Source: Acidobacteriota bacterium (GTDB taxonomy: Bacteria > Acidobacteriota > Terriglobia > Bryobacterales > Bryobacteraceae). Taken from it: a stretch of DNA of 64,000 nt. The notes below the pieces were generated by a model. The model was given only the letters and a program-made list of their open reading frames with translations. It was not told where the DNA came from and searched no databases. Made by a program: the position numbers and the translations under genes. Shown here one piece after another: positions 47,248 to 57,300 of the stretch (within the stretch, counting starts at the first letter, position 1; the number at the start of each line of letters is the position of its first letter). The DNA lies in contig JAFKEE010000016.1 in the NCBI GenBank assembly GCA_017307505.1, forward strand, positions 186,001-250,000, written 5' to 3'.

Positions 47248-47694
47248 CTAGTTGGGCAGTTTGGCGCTCTGGTGGGCGACGAGCTGCCAGTTGGCGCCGC
47301 GCTTCTGGAAGATGTGCAGGAAGGAGAGATGGGCAGGATTCTCCTTGCCGGCTGAGACGGTCAATACCTGCGCGCGGCAGATGGTGATGGCCGTGTCCTT
47401 CGACAGTACCTGTACTTTGAGCTGGTCGTGATCGACCTTCACATACTTGGCCTCGCCCGTCTTCAACTTACCGATGTAAGTGGCCTTGGTGTCCACGGCG
47501 CCGGTGGAGTGGGTATAGGTGAGGTCGTCACCCAGGGTCTTTTCGAGCAGGGCGTAGTCGTTGGTGGTGACACCTTTGGCCCAGGCGCGTTCCGCCGCCT
47601 CTACGGCCTTGGCCGCATCATCGGCGCAGAAGGCGGGCACCGCCAGCAGGACTAGGGAAATCAGGATAGTTTTCAGCATGTCGCCGATCATCAT
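47248..47694 (-). CDS. secreted DUF4440/SnoaL-like (NTF2-fold) protein
   Basis: About 148 residues starting at MMIGDMLKTILISLVLLAVPAFCA, a signal peptide. The mature part has AVEAAERAWAKGVTTNDYALLEKTLGDDLTYTHSTG in sections, typical of the NTF2-like DUF4440 fold, and ends with LSFLHIFQKRGANWQLVAHQSAKLP. The family has a small cavity and varied roles, and no catalytic residue can be assigned. It lies 26 bases after the M28 peptidase stop and is probably cotranscribed. ATG at 47679 is an alternative start. Confidence 0.8.
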   Translation of the reverse strand: MMIGDMLKTILISLVLLAVPAFCADDAAKAVEAAERAWAKGVTTNDYALLEKTLGDDLTYTHSTGAVDTKATYIGKLKTGEAKYVKVDHDQLKVQVLSKDTAITICRAQVLTVSAGKENPAHLSFLHIFQKRGANWQLVAHQSAKLPN

Positions 47695-47720
47695 ATCCGA
47701 TTTCCAGAGCTTCGCCCGGG

Positions 47721-49103
47721 TTAGTCGGTGAGCTTTTCGGGCATTTCGGCCAGGACATAACCGACCACGGCAAGGGCGGCGATGTTCTGCCGGAAGTCCT
47801 GGGGGTCGATCTTGTCGAGAGTGTCGGCATCGGTGTGGTGCCACTCGAAGTAGCGCTGGCCGCTGGAGCGATGGGCGATACCTGGGACGCCGTCGCGCAT
47901 GATCGGACCGATGTCGGCTCCCCCGCCACCGCGGCTGATGCTGTCGGCGCCCACGGACTTGAGCAAGGCCCCGATCTGCTGCATGCGTTCCATGGCGCGC
48001 CCCATCACCTCTTCACTGGCGCCTTGAATGGACAGTCCGAAGCCAGCGGGCTTCTCGGCCCCGCCGTCCATTTCGATGGCCGCCACATGATTCTTCGCGG
48101 TGGCGCCGGCCCATTCGCGGTATGCCTGGCCGCCGCGGGTCCCGTTCTCCTCGTTGGTCCACAGGCAGATCCGCAGAGTCCGGCGTGGTTTGAGGCCCAA
48201 CTGATGGGCCAGCATAATAGCCTGCCAGCAGGCGACACAGCCACTGCCGTCGTCCTGCGCGCCCTGGCCGACGTCCCAGGAGTCGATGTGGCCGCCCATC
48301 ACCACGATTTCCTCCGGTTTTTCGCGGCCGGGGATCTCGCCAATCACGTTGGCAGAGTCGGCGTCGGGCAAGGTCTTTGCTTCCATCTTGAGCCGGACCC
48401 GGATCTTAACGCCCTGTTGGTACAGGCGATGCATGCGGAGCGCGTCCTCAACGGTCACGGCTGCGGTGGGGATCTTCTCGATGCCCTCGGCGTAGATCAT
48501 CTGGCCGGTGTGGGGGGAACGCAGACTGACCGGGGTGACGCTGCGTACGAGGGCGGCCACGGCCCCGAGCTTGGCGGCGCGGGAGGCTCCGGCAGCACGG
48601 TAGGCCACAGACCGCCCATAGCCTTGCCAGGCTTCGTTATAGAGGACGATCCTGCCCCGGACTTTCTCCACCCCAAGTTGTTCCAGCTCTTCAAAAGTGG
48701 AGACCACGACGACCTCGGCGGTGATTCCTTCCGGTGGGGTGGCGACGCTGCCGCCCAGGCCGAGCATGAAGATCTTCGACTCCAGCGGCTCAATCATCCA
48801 GGCACTCTCTTCGCCGCGAACCCAGTGGGGGACTTTCACGAGCGGTGTCTTCACGTTCTGAAGGCCTTCCCGCTTCATCTCGGCGGCGCTCCACTCAATG
48901 GCGCGATTGAGCGACGGGGAGCCGGCCAGACGGTTGCCGATGCGGTCACAGAGGTACATCATTTTCTTCCAGCCACCGTCGTCGGCCTGGGCAGCCGCAA
49001 TGAGGCGGGCGGCCGCAGCGGCGTACATCTCGGTAAGATTGGGCCGCCCTTGCGCAAATGCAGCTATCGCCGGAGTGAGGGAAAGAAAGGTTCTTCTGTG
49101 CAT
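47721..49103 (-). CDS. secreted M28-family zinc aminopeptidase/carboxypeptidase
   Basis: A 460-residue peptidase. The start MHRRTFLSLTPAIAAFAQ is a signal peptide with two Arg (Tat-like or Sec). A protease-associated insert lies at about 110-250. The M28 metal centre is clear: VMGGHIDSWD (His, Asp), GAQDDGSG (bridging Asp), TNEENGTRGG (catalytic Glu-Glu), EMDGG (Asp) and WHHTDADT (His). The enzyme should remove residues from peptides outside the cytoplasm, perhaps for nutrition. The DUF4440 gene follows, and no clear ribosome site precedes the ATG. Confidence 0.92.
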   Translation of the reverse strand: MHRRTFLSLTPAIAAFAQGRPNLTEMYAAAAARLIAAAQADDGGWKKMMYLCDRIGNRLAGSPSLNRAIEWSAAEMKREGLQNVKTPLVKVPHWVRGEESAWMIEPLESKIFMLGLGGSVATPPEGITAEVVVVSTFEELEQLGVEKVRGRIVLYNEAWQGYGRSVAYRAAGASRAAKLGAVAALVRSVTPVSLRSPHTGQMIYAEGIEKIPTAAVTVEDALRMHRLYQQGVKIRVRLKMEAKTLPDADSANVIGEIPGREKPEEIVVMGGHIDSWDVGQGAQDDGSGCVACWQAIMLAHQLGLKPRRTLRICLWTNEENGTRGGQAYREWAGATAKNHVAAIEMDGGAEKPAGFGLSIQGASEEVMGRAMERMQQIGALLKSVGADSISRGGGGADIGPIMRDGVPGIAHRSSGQRYFEWHHTDADTLDKIDPQDFRQNIAALAVVGYVLAEMPEKLTD

Positions 49104-49172
49104 GGGGGGAAAACACGCATTGTCGCACAACCTGTGCACCCGTCCCGGCTCTCAGGCATCCTAAGAAGAGCG

Positions 49173-50219
49173 ATGCCCCAATACGACGCCATCCTCGTAC
49201 TCAGCTTCGGCGGCCCGGAGAAGCCGGAAGACGTCATGCCGTTCCTGGAGAATGTGCTGCGCGGGCGGAATGTGCCGCGGCCGCGCATGCTGCAGGTGGC
49301 CGAGCACTACTACCACTTCGGCGGGCGGAGCCCCATCAACGACCAGTGCCGGGCGCTGATTGCGGCACTGCAGGCGGAACTCGAGGTCCATGGACCGAAA
49401 CTGCCCATCTACTGGGGCAATCGAAACTGGCATCCGATGCTGGAAGATACGATGCGCCAGATGGCAGAGGACGGCATCCAGCGGGCCATTGTCTTCATTA
49501 CGTCCGCATACAGTTCGTACTCGGCGTGCCGGCAGTACATGGAAGACATAGAACGGGCGCGGCAGGCGGTGGGTGAGAAGGCCCCGGTCTGCGACAAGCT
49601 GCGCCACTTCCACAATCATCCGGGGTTTATCGGCCCGAACGCGCAGAACCTGCGGGCGGCACTGGAAGAGCTGCCGGGCGCCCAGGTGCTGTTCACCGCC
49701 CACTCGATCCCGATGGAGATGGCGCGGACATCCAAGTATGTTGCTCAGTTGGAGGAGGCCGCCCGCCTGATCGCCGGGCAGGCTGGGGAGCCCGAGTACA
49801 AGCTGGTCTACCAGAGCCGCAGCGGTGCTCCGCACCAGCCCTGGCTGGAACCCGACATTCTGGACGCGCTGAAGGACGTAAAGGCGGCAGGAGCGGAGAG
49901 CGTGATCATTGCACCGATCGGTTTTATCTCCGACCACATGGAAGTTCTTTACGACCTGGATTACGAAGCCAGAATGAAGGCCGACGAACTGGGGCTGAAG
50001 ATGGTTCGGGCGGCAACGGTGGGGACGCATCCGCACTTCATCGGGATGATCCGGGAACTGATCGCAGAGCGGGCGGCTGGGCGGTTGGAAGCCGACCCTT
50101 GCCGGCAGGATTGCTGTCCGGCACCGATTCGGAGCTCGGGTTTTACCGCGATTACGGCTACGCCATACTCCGGCGAACCGACTCCGGCAGAGTCCGGTAA
50201 ACGGCCTCCGCGCGGCTGA
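49173..50219 (+). CDS. hemH: ferrochelatase (protoporphyrin or coproporphyrin) HemH/CpfC
   Basis: A 348-residue chelatase that inserts iron into a porphyrin. The start MPQYDAILVLSFGGPEKPEDV matches the family opening. The active-site His is in LFTAHSIPMEM, and the conserved Glu/His-containing region is VIIAPIGFISDHMEVLYDLD. Length is normal, but the last 45 residues are Cys/Pro-rich (DPCRQDCCPAP) and unlike typical members, overlapping the converging SulP gene by 62 bases. hemQ lies 4 kb away, which favours coproporphyrin as the substrate. Confidence 0.94.
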   Translation: MPQYDAILVLSFGGPEKPEDVMPFLENVLRGRNVPRPRMLQVAEHYYHFGGRSPINDQCRALIAALQAELEVHGPKLPIYWGNRNWHPMLEDTMRQMAEDGIQRAIVFITSAYSSYSACRQYMEDIERARQAVGEKAPVCDKLRHFHNHPGFIGPNAQNLRAALEELPGAQVLFTAHSIPMEMARTSKYVAQLEEAARLIAGQAGEPEYKLVYQSRSGAPHQPWLEPDILDALKDVKAAGAESVIIAPIGFISDHMEVLYDLDYEARMKADELGLKMVRAATVGTHPHFIGMIRELIAERAAGRLEADPCRQDCCPAPIRSSGFTAITATPYSGEPTPAESGKRPPRG

Positions 50220-51837
50220 GTGCGGACTCGACGTTCTCGCATATATTCTCCTGCCCGACGTGGCGCTCAAATTCGGCGCGCTTGATCATACGCTGGGGCT
50301 GCCAGGGAGCGCCGCAGAGGATCAGAACGCGGCCGCTGTCGTGCAGCTTATCGGCCAGTAACTCCAATGCCTGCAGCCCAGTAGCGTCGATAGCGGTCAT
50401 GTTGCGCAGGCGCAGGATGACCACCGGCGGAAGATCCTCAATGGGGGAGGTGACTTCATCCAGTTTGTCGGTGCTGCCGAACAGGAACGGACCGTGGATG
50501 CGGAAGATCACCGCATAGGGCGGGATGTCTTTGTCCTGGAGGATGTGCTGCCAGCCCTGCTTCAGGTAGTCGGCTGTGACTTTCGACACTGTGGTGGTGA
50601 GAGCGACGCGACTGATGAAGACCAGGGCCGCGAGGATCATGCCAAACTCGACGGCGACGGTCAGGTCGGCGAAAACGGTAAGAAGAAACGTCACTGCCCA
50701 GACCGAAACGTCGCGTTTGCCCAGTTTCAGGATCTCGGGGATCTCGCCCCATTCACCCATGTTGTAAGCGACGATGAACAGGATCGCAGCCAAGGCGGCC
50801 AGCGGGATGTTTTTGGCCAGCGGTGCGGCCACCAGCAGGACCAGCAGCAGCGTGAGGGCATGAATCATGCCGGCCACGGGGGTTTTCGCGCCGCTGCGGA
50901 TATTCGTGGCGGTACGGGCGATGGCGCCGGTGGCGGGCAGCCCTCCAAAGAGCGGTGAGACGATATTGGCCACACCTTGTGCGAACAGTTCTGTGTTCGG
51001 GTTGTGCTTGTCCTTCGTCATGCGATCGGCCACGACCGCGGACAGAAGGCTCTCAATGGAACCCAGCATAGCGACGGTGATGGCCGGGCTGAGAAGCTGA
51101 CGAACGTACTTCCAGTGGAACTCGGGGATCTGAAACGTGGGCAGGCCGCTGGGGATTCCTCCAAAACGGGTACCAATCGTCTCCACATTCAGGTTCAGCA
51201 GCGAGACGGCGATAGTGGCTCCGAATAGAGCGACGATGGTGCCTGGAACTCGCGGCACAAACTTGACGAAGAAGATAATCACGCACAGCGAGATCACGCC
51301 AATGGCGGTTTCCTGGGTGGAGAAGGTGCCGGCATGACTCGCCAGCGCCTCGATCTTCTCGATGAACTCGCCGGGGACTTTGTCCAGTTTCAGTCCGAAG
51401 AAGTCCTTGATCTGGGTGCTGGCGATGAGCAGCGCGATGCCGTTCGTAAAACCGACGACGATGGGACGGGGGATGAACTTTACCGCTGTGCCCATCCCGG
51501 TGACACCGAGAATGACCAGCAGCACTCCGGCCATCATTGTGCACATGAACAGGCCATCCACGCCGTACTTGCCGACGATTCCGGCCACCACGACCACGAA
51601 GGCGCCGGTAGGACCGCCAATTTGAGCGTTGGAACCGCCTAGGAAAGAGATGAGGAATCCGGTGACGACCGCGCAGTATATTCCTGCCTGCGGCGACAGA
51701 CCCGAAGCGATGGAGAACGCCATGGCCAGCGGTAAGGCAACCAGTCCGACCGTCACACCCGCAATCAAGTCGGATGCGAACTTCCTAGCGTTGTAATCCT
51801 TCAGGCATTGAAAAGATCGAGGGAACCACGGAGGCAC
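50158..51837 (-). CDS. SulP-family anion transporter with STAS domain
   Basis: A 559-residue transporter with about 12-14 membrane segments (SLC26/SulP). The first reads ASDLIAGVTVGLVALPLAMAFSIASGL with the family sequence LPLAMAF, then QAGIYCAVVTGFLISFLGGSN. NTELFAQGVANIVSPLFGGLPATGAIARTATN is the usual SulP loop, given here in parts. Residues about 440-550 are the cytoplasmic STAS domain (VVILRLRNMTAIDATGLQALE). Substrates of the family are sulfate, bicarbonate or dicarboxylates, and none can be chosen here. The gene is monocistronic. Confidence 0.93.
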   Translation of the reverse strand: MPPWFPRSFQCLKDYNARKFASDLIAGVTVGLVALPLAMAFSIASGLSPQAGIYCAVVTGFLISFLGGSNAQIGGPTGAFVVVVAGIVGKYGVDGLFMCTMMAGVLLVILGVTGMGTAVKFIPRPIVVGFTNGIALLIASTQIKDFFGLKLDKVPGEFIEKIEALASHAGTFSTQETAIGVISLCVIIFFVKFVPRVPGTIVALFGATIAVSLLNLNVETIGTRFGGIPSGLPTFQIPEFHWKYVRQLLSPAITVAMLGSIESLLSAVVADRMTKDKHNPNTELFAQGVANIVSPLFGGLPATGAIARTATNIRSGAKTPVAGMIHALTLLLVLLVAAPLAKNIPLAALAAILFIVAYNMGEWGEIPEILKLGKRDVSVWAVTFLLTVFADLTVAVEFGMILAALVFISRVALTTTVSKVTADYLKQGWQHILQDKDIPPYAVIFRIHGPFLFGSTDKLDEVTSPIEDLPPVVILRLRNMTAIDATGLQALELLADKLHDSGRVLILCGAPWQPQRMIKRAEFERHVGQENICENVESALSRAEAVYRTLPESVRRSMA

Positions 51838-51883
51838 ACTACCATTGTAGCAATCTGCATCTTCTTCACTGATTTATACAATT

Positions 51884-52453
51884 TCAGCCACCGAGGCGGC
51901 GTGCCCGCAGGATCTTCACGGGAGGCTTCAGGGTTTGCCCGTCAGCGGGGGCCTGCTGGATTCTGCGCACCACCTCCATGCCGGACGTAACGCGGCCGAA
52001 GGCGGCAAAGCCCTGCCCGTCAGGGTTGCGCATGCCGCCGTAGTCCAGAGCCGGCTGGTCCCCAATGCAGAAGAAGAAGTCGGAAATGGCGGTGTCGGGA
52101 CGATCTCGGGCCATTGAGATGGTGCCGTCGAGGTGCTTCAATCCCGACTTGTTCGTCCGCTCCAGGGGAATGGGTTGCGGTTCCGGGCCTCGCGCATCGA
52201 GACGCGTTCCGCCCTGGATCACCTCGATACGGATCTTGTTGCGTGGCTGGTTGTCCGGACGGACGGTGCGGTGGAAGGCCCCGCCATCATAGGCACCGGC
52301 GTCCACATACTTGAGGAAGTTCGCACTGGTAATTGGGGCGTTCTTCAAGTCCAGCTGGACTTCGATGGAACCAAGTTCAGTCTCCAGCACAACCCGCGCG
52401 GTCTGAGCCGGCAGGGCTGCGGCGAATAAGGCCAGAAACAAAAGGGTCCGCAC
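51884..52453 (-). CDS. exported cyclophilin-type peptidyl-prolyl isomerase
   Basis: A 189-residue isomerase with an N-terminal signal (RTLLFLALFAAALPAQTA). I infer a GTG start at 52453 because the signal begins there and longer frames enter the divergent gene. The fold is seen in VVLETELGSIEVQLDLKNAPITSANFLKYVDAG, AFHRTVRPDNQP and HLDGTISMARDRPDTAISDFFFCIGD. The active-site FFFCI replaces the common FFI. It would assist folding of exported proteins. A cytoplasmic homologue is divergent, 60 bases away. Confidence 0.85.
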   Translation of the reverse strand: MRTLLFLALFAAALPAQTARVVLETELGSIEVQLDLKNAPITSANFLKYVDAGAYDGGAFHRTVRPDNQPRNKIRIEVIQGGTRLDARGPEPQPIPLERTNKSGLKHLDGTISMARDRPDTAISDFFFCIGDQPALDYGGMRNPDGQGFAAFGRVTSGMEVVRRIQQAPADGQTLKPPVKILRARRLGG

Positions 52454-52513
52454 GCCGCTATTGTAGACCCGCCGCCAGCCGGATCCGCGCGAGTGCGACA
52501 ATGAAGTCGTCCC

Positions 52514-53047
52514 ATGCAAGACACATTCAACGTAAAATTCGAAACCACCAAGGGTGACTTTGTCATCCAGGTGAACAAGGAATGGGCTCCCCTTGGCGTG
52601 GAGCGGTTCCACTCACTCGTCACCTCCGGCTACTTCGACGGGGCCAAGTTCTTCCGCGTCCTGCCCGGCTTTGTGGTCCAGTTCGGTCTTGCCGCCGACC
52701 CGCAGGCAGCCAAGTCGATTCCGACCGCCAGCATCAAGGACGATCCGGTGAAGGCTTCCAACACGAAGGGCACCATTACGTTCGCCACCGCCGGGCCGAA
52801 TACCCGCACAACGCAGGTTTTCATCAACCTGGGCGACAATCCGCGCCTGGACGGCATGGGCTTTGCTCCATTCGGACAGGTCACGGAAGGCATGGACATC
52901 GTGGAGCAGCTCTACTCCGGCTATGGAGAAGGCGCGCCGCACGGCAATGGTCCCGATCAGGGCCGGGTCCGGATGTACGGCAACGAGTATCTTGACGCCA
53001 ACTTCCCGAAGCTCGACGGCATCAAGAAGGCGACCGTCAGCGAATAG
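52514..53047 (+). CDS. cytoplasmic cyclophilin-type peptidyl-prolyl isomerase
   Basis: A 177-residue PpiB-type isomerase without a signal peptide. Typical segments: VKFETTKGDFVIQVNKEWAPLGVERF, FFRVLPGFVVQFGL, KGTITFATAGPNTRTTQVFINLGDN and GFAPFGQVTEGMDIVEQLYSGYGE. The catalytic Arg sits in FFRVLPGF. The divergent position to an exported paralogue suggests duplication and separate targeting. A long inverted repeat follows the stop. Confidence 0.92.
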   Translation: MQDTFNVKFETTKGDFVIQVNKEWAPLGVERFHSLVTSGYFDGAKFFRVLPGFVVQFGLAADPQAAKSIPTASIKDDPVKASNTKGTITFATAGPNTRTTQVFINLGDNPRLDGMGFAPFGQVTEGMDIVEQLYSGYGEGAPHGNGPDQGRVRMYGNEYLDANFPKLDGIKKATVSE

Positions 53048-53056
53048 CGACTACCC

Positions 53057-53099
53057 AGGGGACGAACCGCGAGGCTCCAGGGCGATGCGGTTCTCCCCT
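53057..53099 (+). repeat. long inverted repeat between convergent genes (possible transcription barrier)
   Basis: AGGGGACGAACCGC and GCGGTTCTCCCCT can pair over about 12 bp with one bulge and a 16-base loop, with no U run on either side. It lies between the cyclophilin and hemQ. Confidence 0.45.
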
Positions 53100-53194
53100 G
53101 ACGAGAAGTCCTACCCAAAAGCCCGATCAGCGCGTTCCAGCCGGCATCCGTTGCCTGACTGTCCCTCCATGCGCTTCGGCGCGGCAGCGGAGAA

Positions 53195-54031
53195 TTACTC
53201 TACGGCGTTTCGAATCTCGCCCTTCATGAAGCAGGAGAACTTCTCGGAGGGCACGCGCAGGCCGATGCAGAACTCACCGAAGAGTGCATACACGGCGCTG
53301 ACTTCGTCGAAGCGCATCTCGTAGATCAACTGTTTGAAGGGCACGGGTGAGTCGGCGAACAGATCGACGGCCCATTCCCAGTTGTCGAGGCCGATGGAGC
53401 CGGAGATCACCTGTTTCACCACGCCGCCGTACTTGCGGCCGATCATGCCGTGCTCGTGCATCATCTTCTGGCGGTCGGCGAACGGGACCTGGTACCAGTT
53501 CTTATCCTCGCCGCGCTTGCGGTCCATCGGGTAGAAGCAGAGGTAGCGGGATTCGGGGATCTCAGGGGCCAGGCGGCCGGCCATGGCCTTCCGCTGGCGG
53601 TCGAGCACCTCGGCAGTTGCAGTCTCCCACTCCGCGCTGCCCGGCTCGATGCCGCGTTCGCTCAGATCGTCGTGGATCTTGCGGGTAGATTCGTAGAGGC
53701 CCAGTTCCACAATGCTGAGGTAGGAGTTCGAGACGTCCAGAAATTCACTGAGCCGCAGATGCTGCACTTGCGACTGCGCTTCCAGCAGCCCGATGAAGTC
53801 CTTGCGGTAGTGGAGCAGCATCAGATCACCCTTGTGCCCCAGCAAAGCGTAGGCAGCTGACTGCTCGCCACCTTCGGCGCCTTCCTGCAGGGTCAGCCAC
53901 TCACACCACTCGTGCACGATGGCCGTCCGCGACTGCCCATCCAGGGCGCGCCACTCGTCCCACCGTACGTGGAAAGTCTGGTGCAGGACGGAAGCGCCAT
54001 CCAACGTGAAGGGGACGATGGGATTACTCAT
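53195..54031 (-). CDS. hemQ: coproheme decarboxylase HemQ (chlorite-dismutase family)
   Basis: A 278-residue protein. It oxidatively decarboxylates coproheme to heme b with hydrogen peroxide, the last step of the coproporphyrin pathway. The C-terminal ferredoxin-like half has RYLCFYPMDRKRGEDKNWY, MMHEHGMIGRKYGGVVKQVISGSIGL (containing the heme-proximal region) and EWAVDLFADSPVPFKQLIYEMRFDEVSA in sections, all typical of HemQ rather than of true chlorite dismutases, which carry an Arg on the distal side. hemH is 4 kb away. Confidence 0.93.
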   Translation of the reverse strand: MSNPIVPFTLDGASVLHQTFHVRWDEWRALDGQSRTAIVHEWCEWLTLQEGAEGGEQSAAYALLGHKGDLMLLHYRKDFIGLLEAQSQVQHLRLSEFLDVSNSYLSIVELGLYESTRKIHDDLSERGIEPGSAEWETATAEVLDRQRKAMAGRLAPEIPESRYLCFYPMDRKRGEDKNWYQVPFADRQKMMHEHGMIGRKYGGVVKQVISGSIGLDNWEWAVDLFADSPVPFKQLIYEMRFDEVSAVYALFGEFCIGLRVPSEKFSCFMKGEIRNAVE

Positions 54032-54074
54032 TGCTCTACCAGCTTACAGTGAGCGGGAAATCGAGCCAAGGTGG

Positions 54075-54368
54075 CTACTCCACCAAGGCAGCGGCGATGC
54101 GGCGCTCCAACTCGTCCTGCGGGAGAGCGGTACTCACGAAAAGCTCCTGCCGTGCGCCCGCCGAAAGCGCGATGGCTTTCCAGCCGTTCTGAGTCGGGAC
54201 GGTGACGCGGATCTTCACGGCGCCGCGCGCATCGCGCACCGGCTTGATTACGCCGGGAATGATGCTGCGGATGTCGTCATGCGCCAGCAAACGCTCCAGC
54301 ACGGGCCGCAGGCCGTCGATAATGCTGTGCTCGATCTTGAGCTTGTTCTGGCTGGTTCTCAGGCGCAT
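54075..54368 (-). CDS. small hypothetical protein after TamB
   Basis: A 97-residue soluble protein that starts MRLRTSQNKLKIEHSIIDGLRPVLERLL. It ends with SAGARQELFVSTALPQDELERRIAAALVE. Its alpha/beta pattern and VIKPVRDARGAVKIRVTVPTQNG hint at a small nucleic-acid- or ligand-binding fold, but I recognise no family. Its ATG is 5 bases after the tamB stop, so it is the last gene of the outer-membrane operon. Confidence 0.7.
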   Translation of the reverse strand: MRLRTSQNKLKIEHSIIDGLRPVLERLLAHDDIRSIIPGVIKPVRDARGAVKIRVTVPTQNGWKAIALSAGARQELFVSTALPQDELERRIAAALVE

Positions 54369-54373
54369 CTGAC

Positions 54374-57300
54374 TTACTTAAACCTCTTGCGGTAGAGGAA
54401 GTCCATGGCAAAGGTGCCATTTTCGTCCTTCACTGCCACGACCGACCACTGCTTGTTCAAATCCCACTCCACACGCACAATCTGCTGCTGCGAACGGCTG
54501 AGGTTCGTGATGTAGGTGAGCGTGATGTCGCGGGAAATCGACTGTTCCACCGAAAGCCGCGCCTGTGGAAGATTCTCCACCCCGGTGAAGTTCGGATCGA
54601 TACGGATGCGGCTGGAGCCGAAGAAACGCTCCACGCGGCTCGAGACGCCGGCACTCAAAGCGCCGCCCAGCAGGGAGTTGGGCGTATTCTCCATCACGTT
54701 CTGGTTCCGGATGCTCTGCGAAGCGGTGACGGAACTGGAGGTGGATTCTGGCTGGCGCCCGACGGTGAGCAAGGCCACGATCTCAGATGACTGCAGTGGC
54801 GGCTCAGAGCGGTAAGTGAAGTTCAGGCGGCTCAACGGGCCGTTCACATTGATGTAGACCGTGATGCCGCGGACCCTTGTTTCCAGGTCGAGGTCGATCT
54901 GAGGCTGCACGACTGCGGTGTTGTAGAACAGGATCTCCCCACGGGAGACCGTGTAGCGATTGCCGAAGAATTGGATGCCACCCTGGCTCGATTTCACGCT
55001 GCCAAGAAGGATGGGCTTGGCCGGGCTGCCGCGCAGGCGGAGGTCCGCCTCGGTTTGCAGGTCCTGGGTGTAGCTGCTCTGGAATACAGCGTCAGGAGTC
55101 GTCCGGATGCGGACGTCAAACTGAAGATTGCGCAGGAATTCGTGCTGGGACGCAGCCGACGGAATCGGGTTGCCGGAGCCGCCCACCATGCTCGCCAGGT
55201 CGCTGCCGCTGCTGAAGCCCGACCGCTGGATCGTAATGGACCCCGCCAGCAGGCTGCGGAAGGTGGAGCCGGTGAGCGTCAGCGCGGCGTCCAGGGTCGT
55301 GCTGACTCCCTCCGGGTAGCGGACGCGAACGTTGGAGGCGGTGGCCTGCAGACGGTAAGTGAGCTCCTGCCCGGCTACACCGAGGAAACCGCTAACTGAG
55401 AATTTCCCCCCGCCGGTCTGCCCGGTGAGCTGCTCGATGTTGGCCCGGTTCTTTTCGAAGTAGACGGTGCCGGTGGCGTTCTCGATGCCATTCGGCAGGT
55501 CCTTCAGGAAGAAGGAAGCTTTCTGAATGGACATGCGGCCGCTCAACTGAGGGTCTGCGGCGGTTCCGCGCACGGACGCATCAATCTCGGCGACGCCAGT
55601 GGAAACCAGGTCGGGCCGGAAGCTGCCGAGGATCGCCAGGTTCGCCGAGCCTTTCACATTGAGGTTCCATGGGTTCTTGGCCGGGAACAGATAGGAACCG
55701 GAAAGCGCGAGACTCGTGTCCAGAGCGGTAACCTTTGCCGACTTGAAGCGGGCCGAATTCCCGTCCACTTCGATCACCAGCGGACCATCGTTGCGCAAAG
55801 TCAGCTCGTTGGTATCGACTTGAGTCTCCAGCGATTGAGTGTCCCGCGGACGCACCTGCAGAGTTTTGACTGTAATGACGGCCGAGCCCTTGCGAGGATC
55901 CGCCAGCGGCGCCTGCCAGGCAACGGATCCCTCAACAAAACCGCGCGCGGGCCACGGCTCATCCTTGGACGGATCGGCAGAACTCGAGATCAGGTCCTTG
56001 ATCAACCGGAATGGCAGGCGCGGCGATTTCAATGTGCCCTTCGCGGCGTAGTCGCCTGAAAGCTGGATCGTGGCATCGCCTTCGAGCTTGCTGCCTGGCA
56101 GATTGAGACTGGCCGTGACTGTCAGTTGTCCGCTGGAAGTCGACCCGTTAACCAGTAGTTCGCCGAGCTGGCGGCCGCCGATGTGGAGTCCGCGGACGGC
56201 CAGAGCACCGTCGAGAGCCCGCAGGAGAGGCGTGCCGTTCTCGATGCTCACGCGGGTTCGCAGCTCCGCGCGAACCTCCCCATCGAGGCCGGGCCGGTAT
56301 GCCATCACGCGCTCTGACTCGTGCAATTGCAACCCACTGGACTGCATCGTCAGATTGAGCTCACCGGCCTTGAAATCGCCGCTGGGATGCTGGTACTGGC
56401 CGGCCACGGTCAGGTGCATCAGGTCGAGGTCCGCCGCGCCCTGCAGTGCGCCGCCAGGCTTCAACTGCAGATTGCCTGCGATGTGCTCGAACTTCTCGTT
56501 CTCCCATTCCAATCCTGTCAAAGTGAAGTTCAGCGACCCCACGGGTTGACCCAGCGTGCCGCCAAGAGTAACCGCACCAGCCAAACCACCCTGGGGCTGG
56601 GCCGCGATCTTGGCCACTTGCAGCAGATCAGACAGTTTGGCGTTCTTCAGATCCAACGCGCCGTCGATCATGCTGTCGGAACCGGCTGCCCAGTTCTTCA
56701 AACCCAATGCCAGATGCCCATTCGTGACCGCCTCGTTGCGCCCCACCTCGATCCCATTCAGCTCCAGGCGGCTGCGGGTGAGCTGAAAGTCGGCGGCCAT
56801 GCGGTGGAATAAAACAGACTCGTAAACCGCATTCGTCAACGAGACGCGGCCCTTCATCTGCGGATCCTTCAGCGGACCGCTTACCACGGCATTCACACGC
56901 GCTTCGCCGTCCTGCAGGCTCAAGGGCAGGCGATAGCCGTCTTCTCTCATCAACATGCCGATCACAGGGTCCAAATCATGCAAACGGGATGCGAACAGTC
57001 CCACCTCGAGACGCTCACCCAGCGTGCCCTGGAAGTTCACCCGAGCCGACTCCGTTTCAAGGTGGGATGCGCCCAAGTCCAGCTTTCCGCTGTCCTGAGT
57101 CCATGCCGCTTCGATGCGGCCCGACACCGGCAGATCGCCCTCCTTCGGTTCCACGTCCAGGGCCGCCTTGGCGAACACATGGGCTACGCCATTGCCAGCG
57201 ATTTCGCCCGACACCTCAACGGGTCCATGCAGGCTGCCATTCCAGGCGTAGGGCTGGTCCAGCACCGCAGCCTGTACCAAGTCCAGGGCCAGCTCGGTCA

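Noticed and set aside
47835-49172. Long plus-strand extension in front of hemH
   Set aside because: Antisense to the M28 peptidase gene. The ferrochelatase opening motif fixes the start at 49173.
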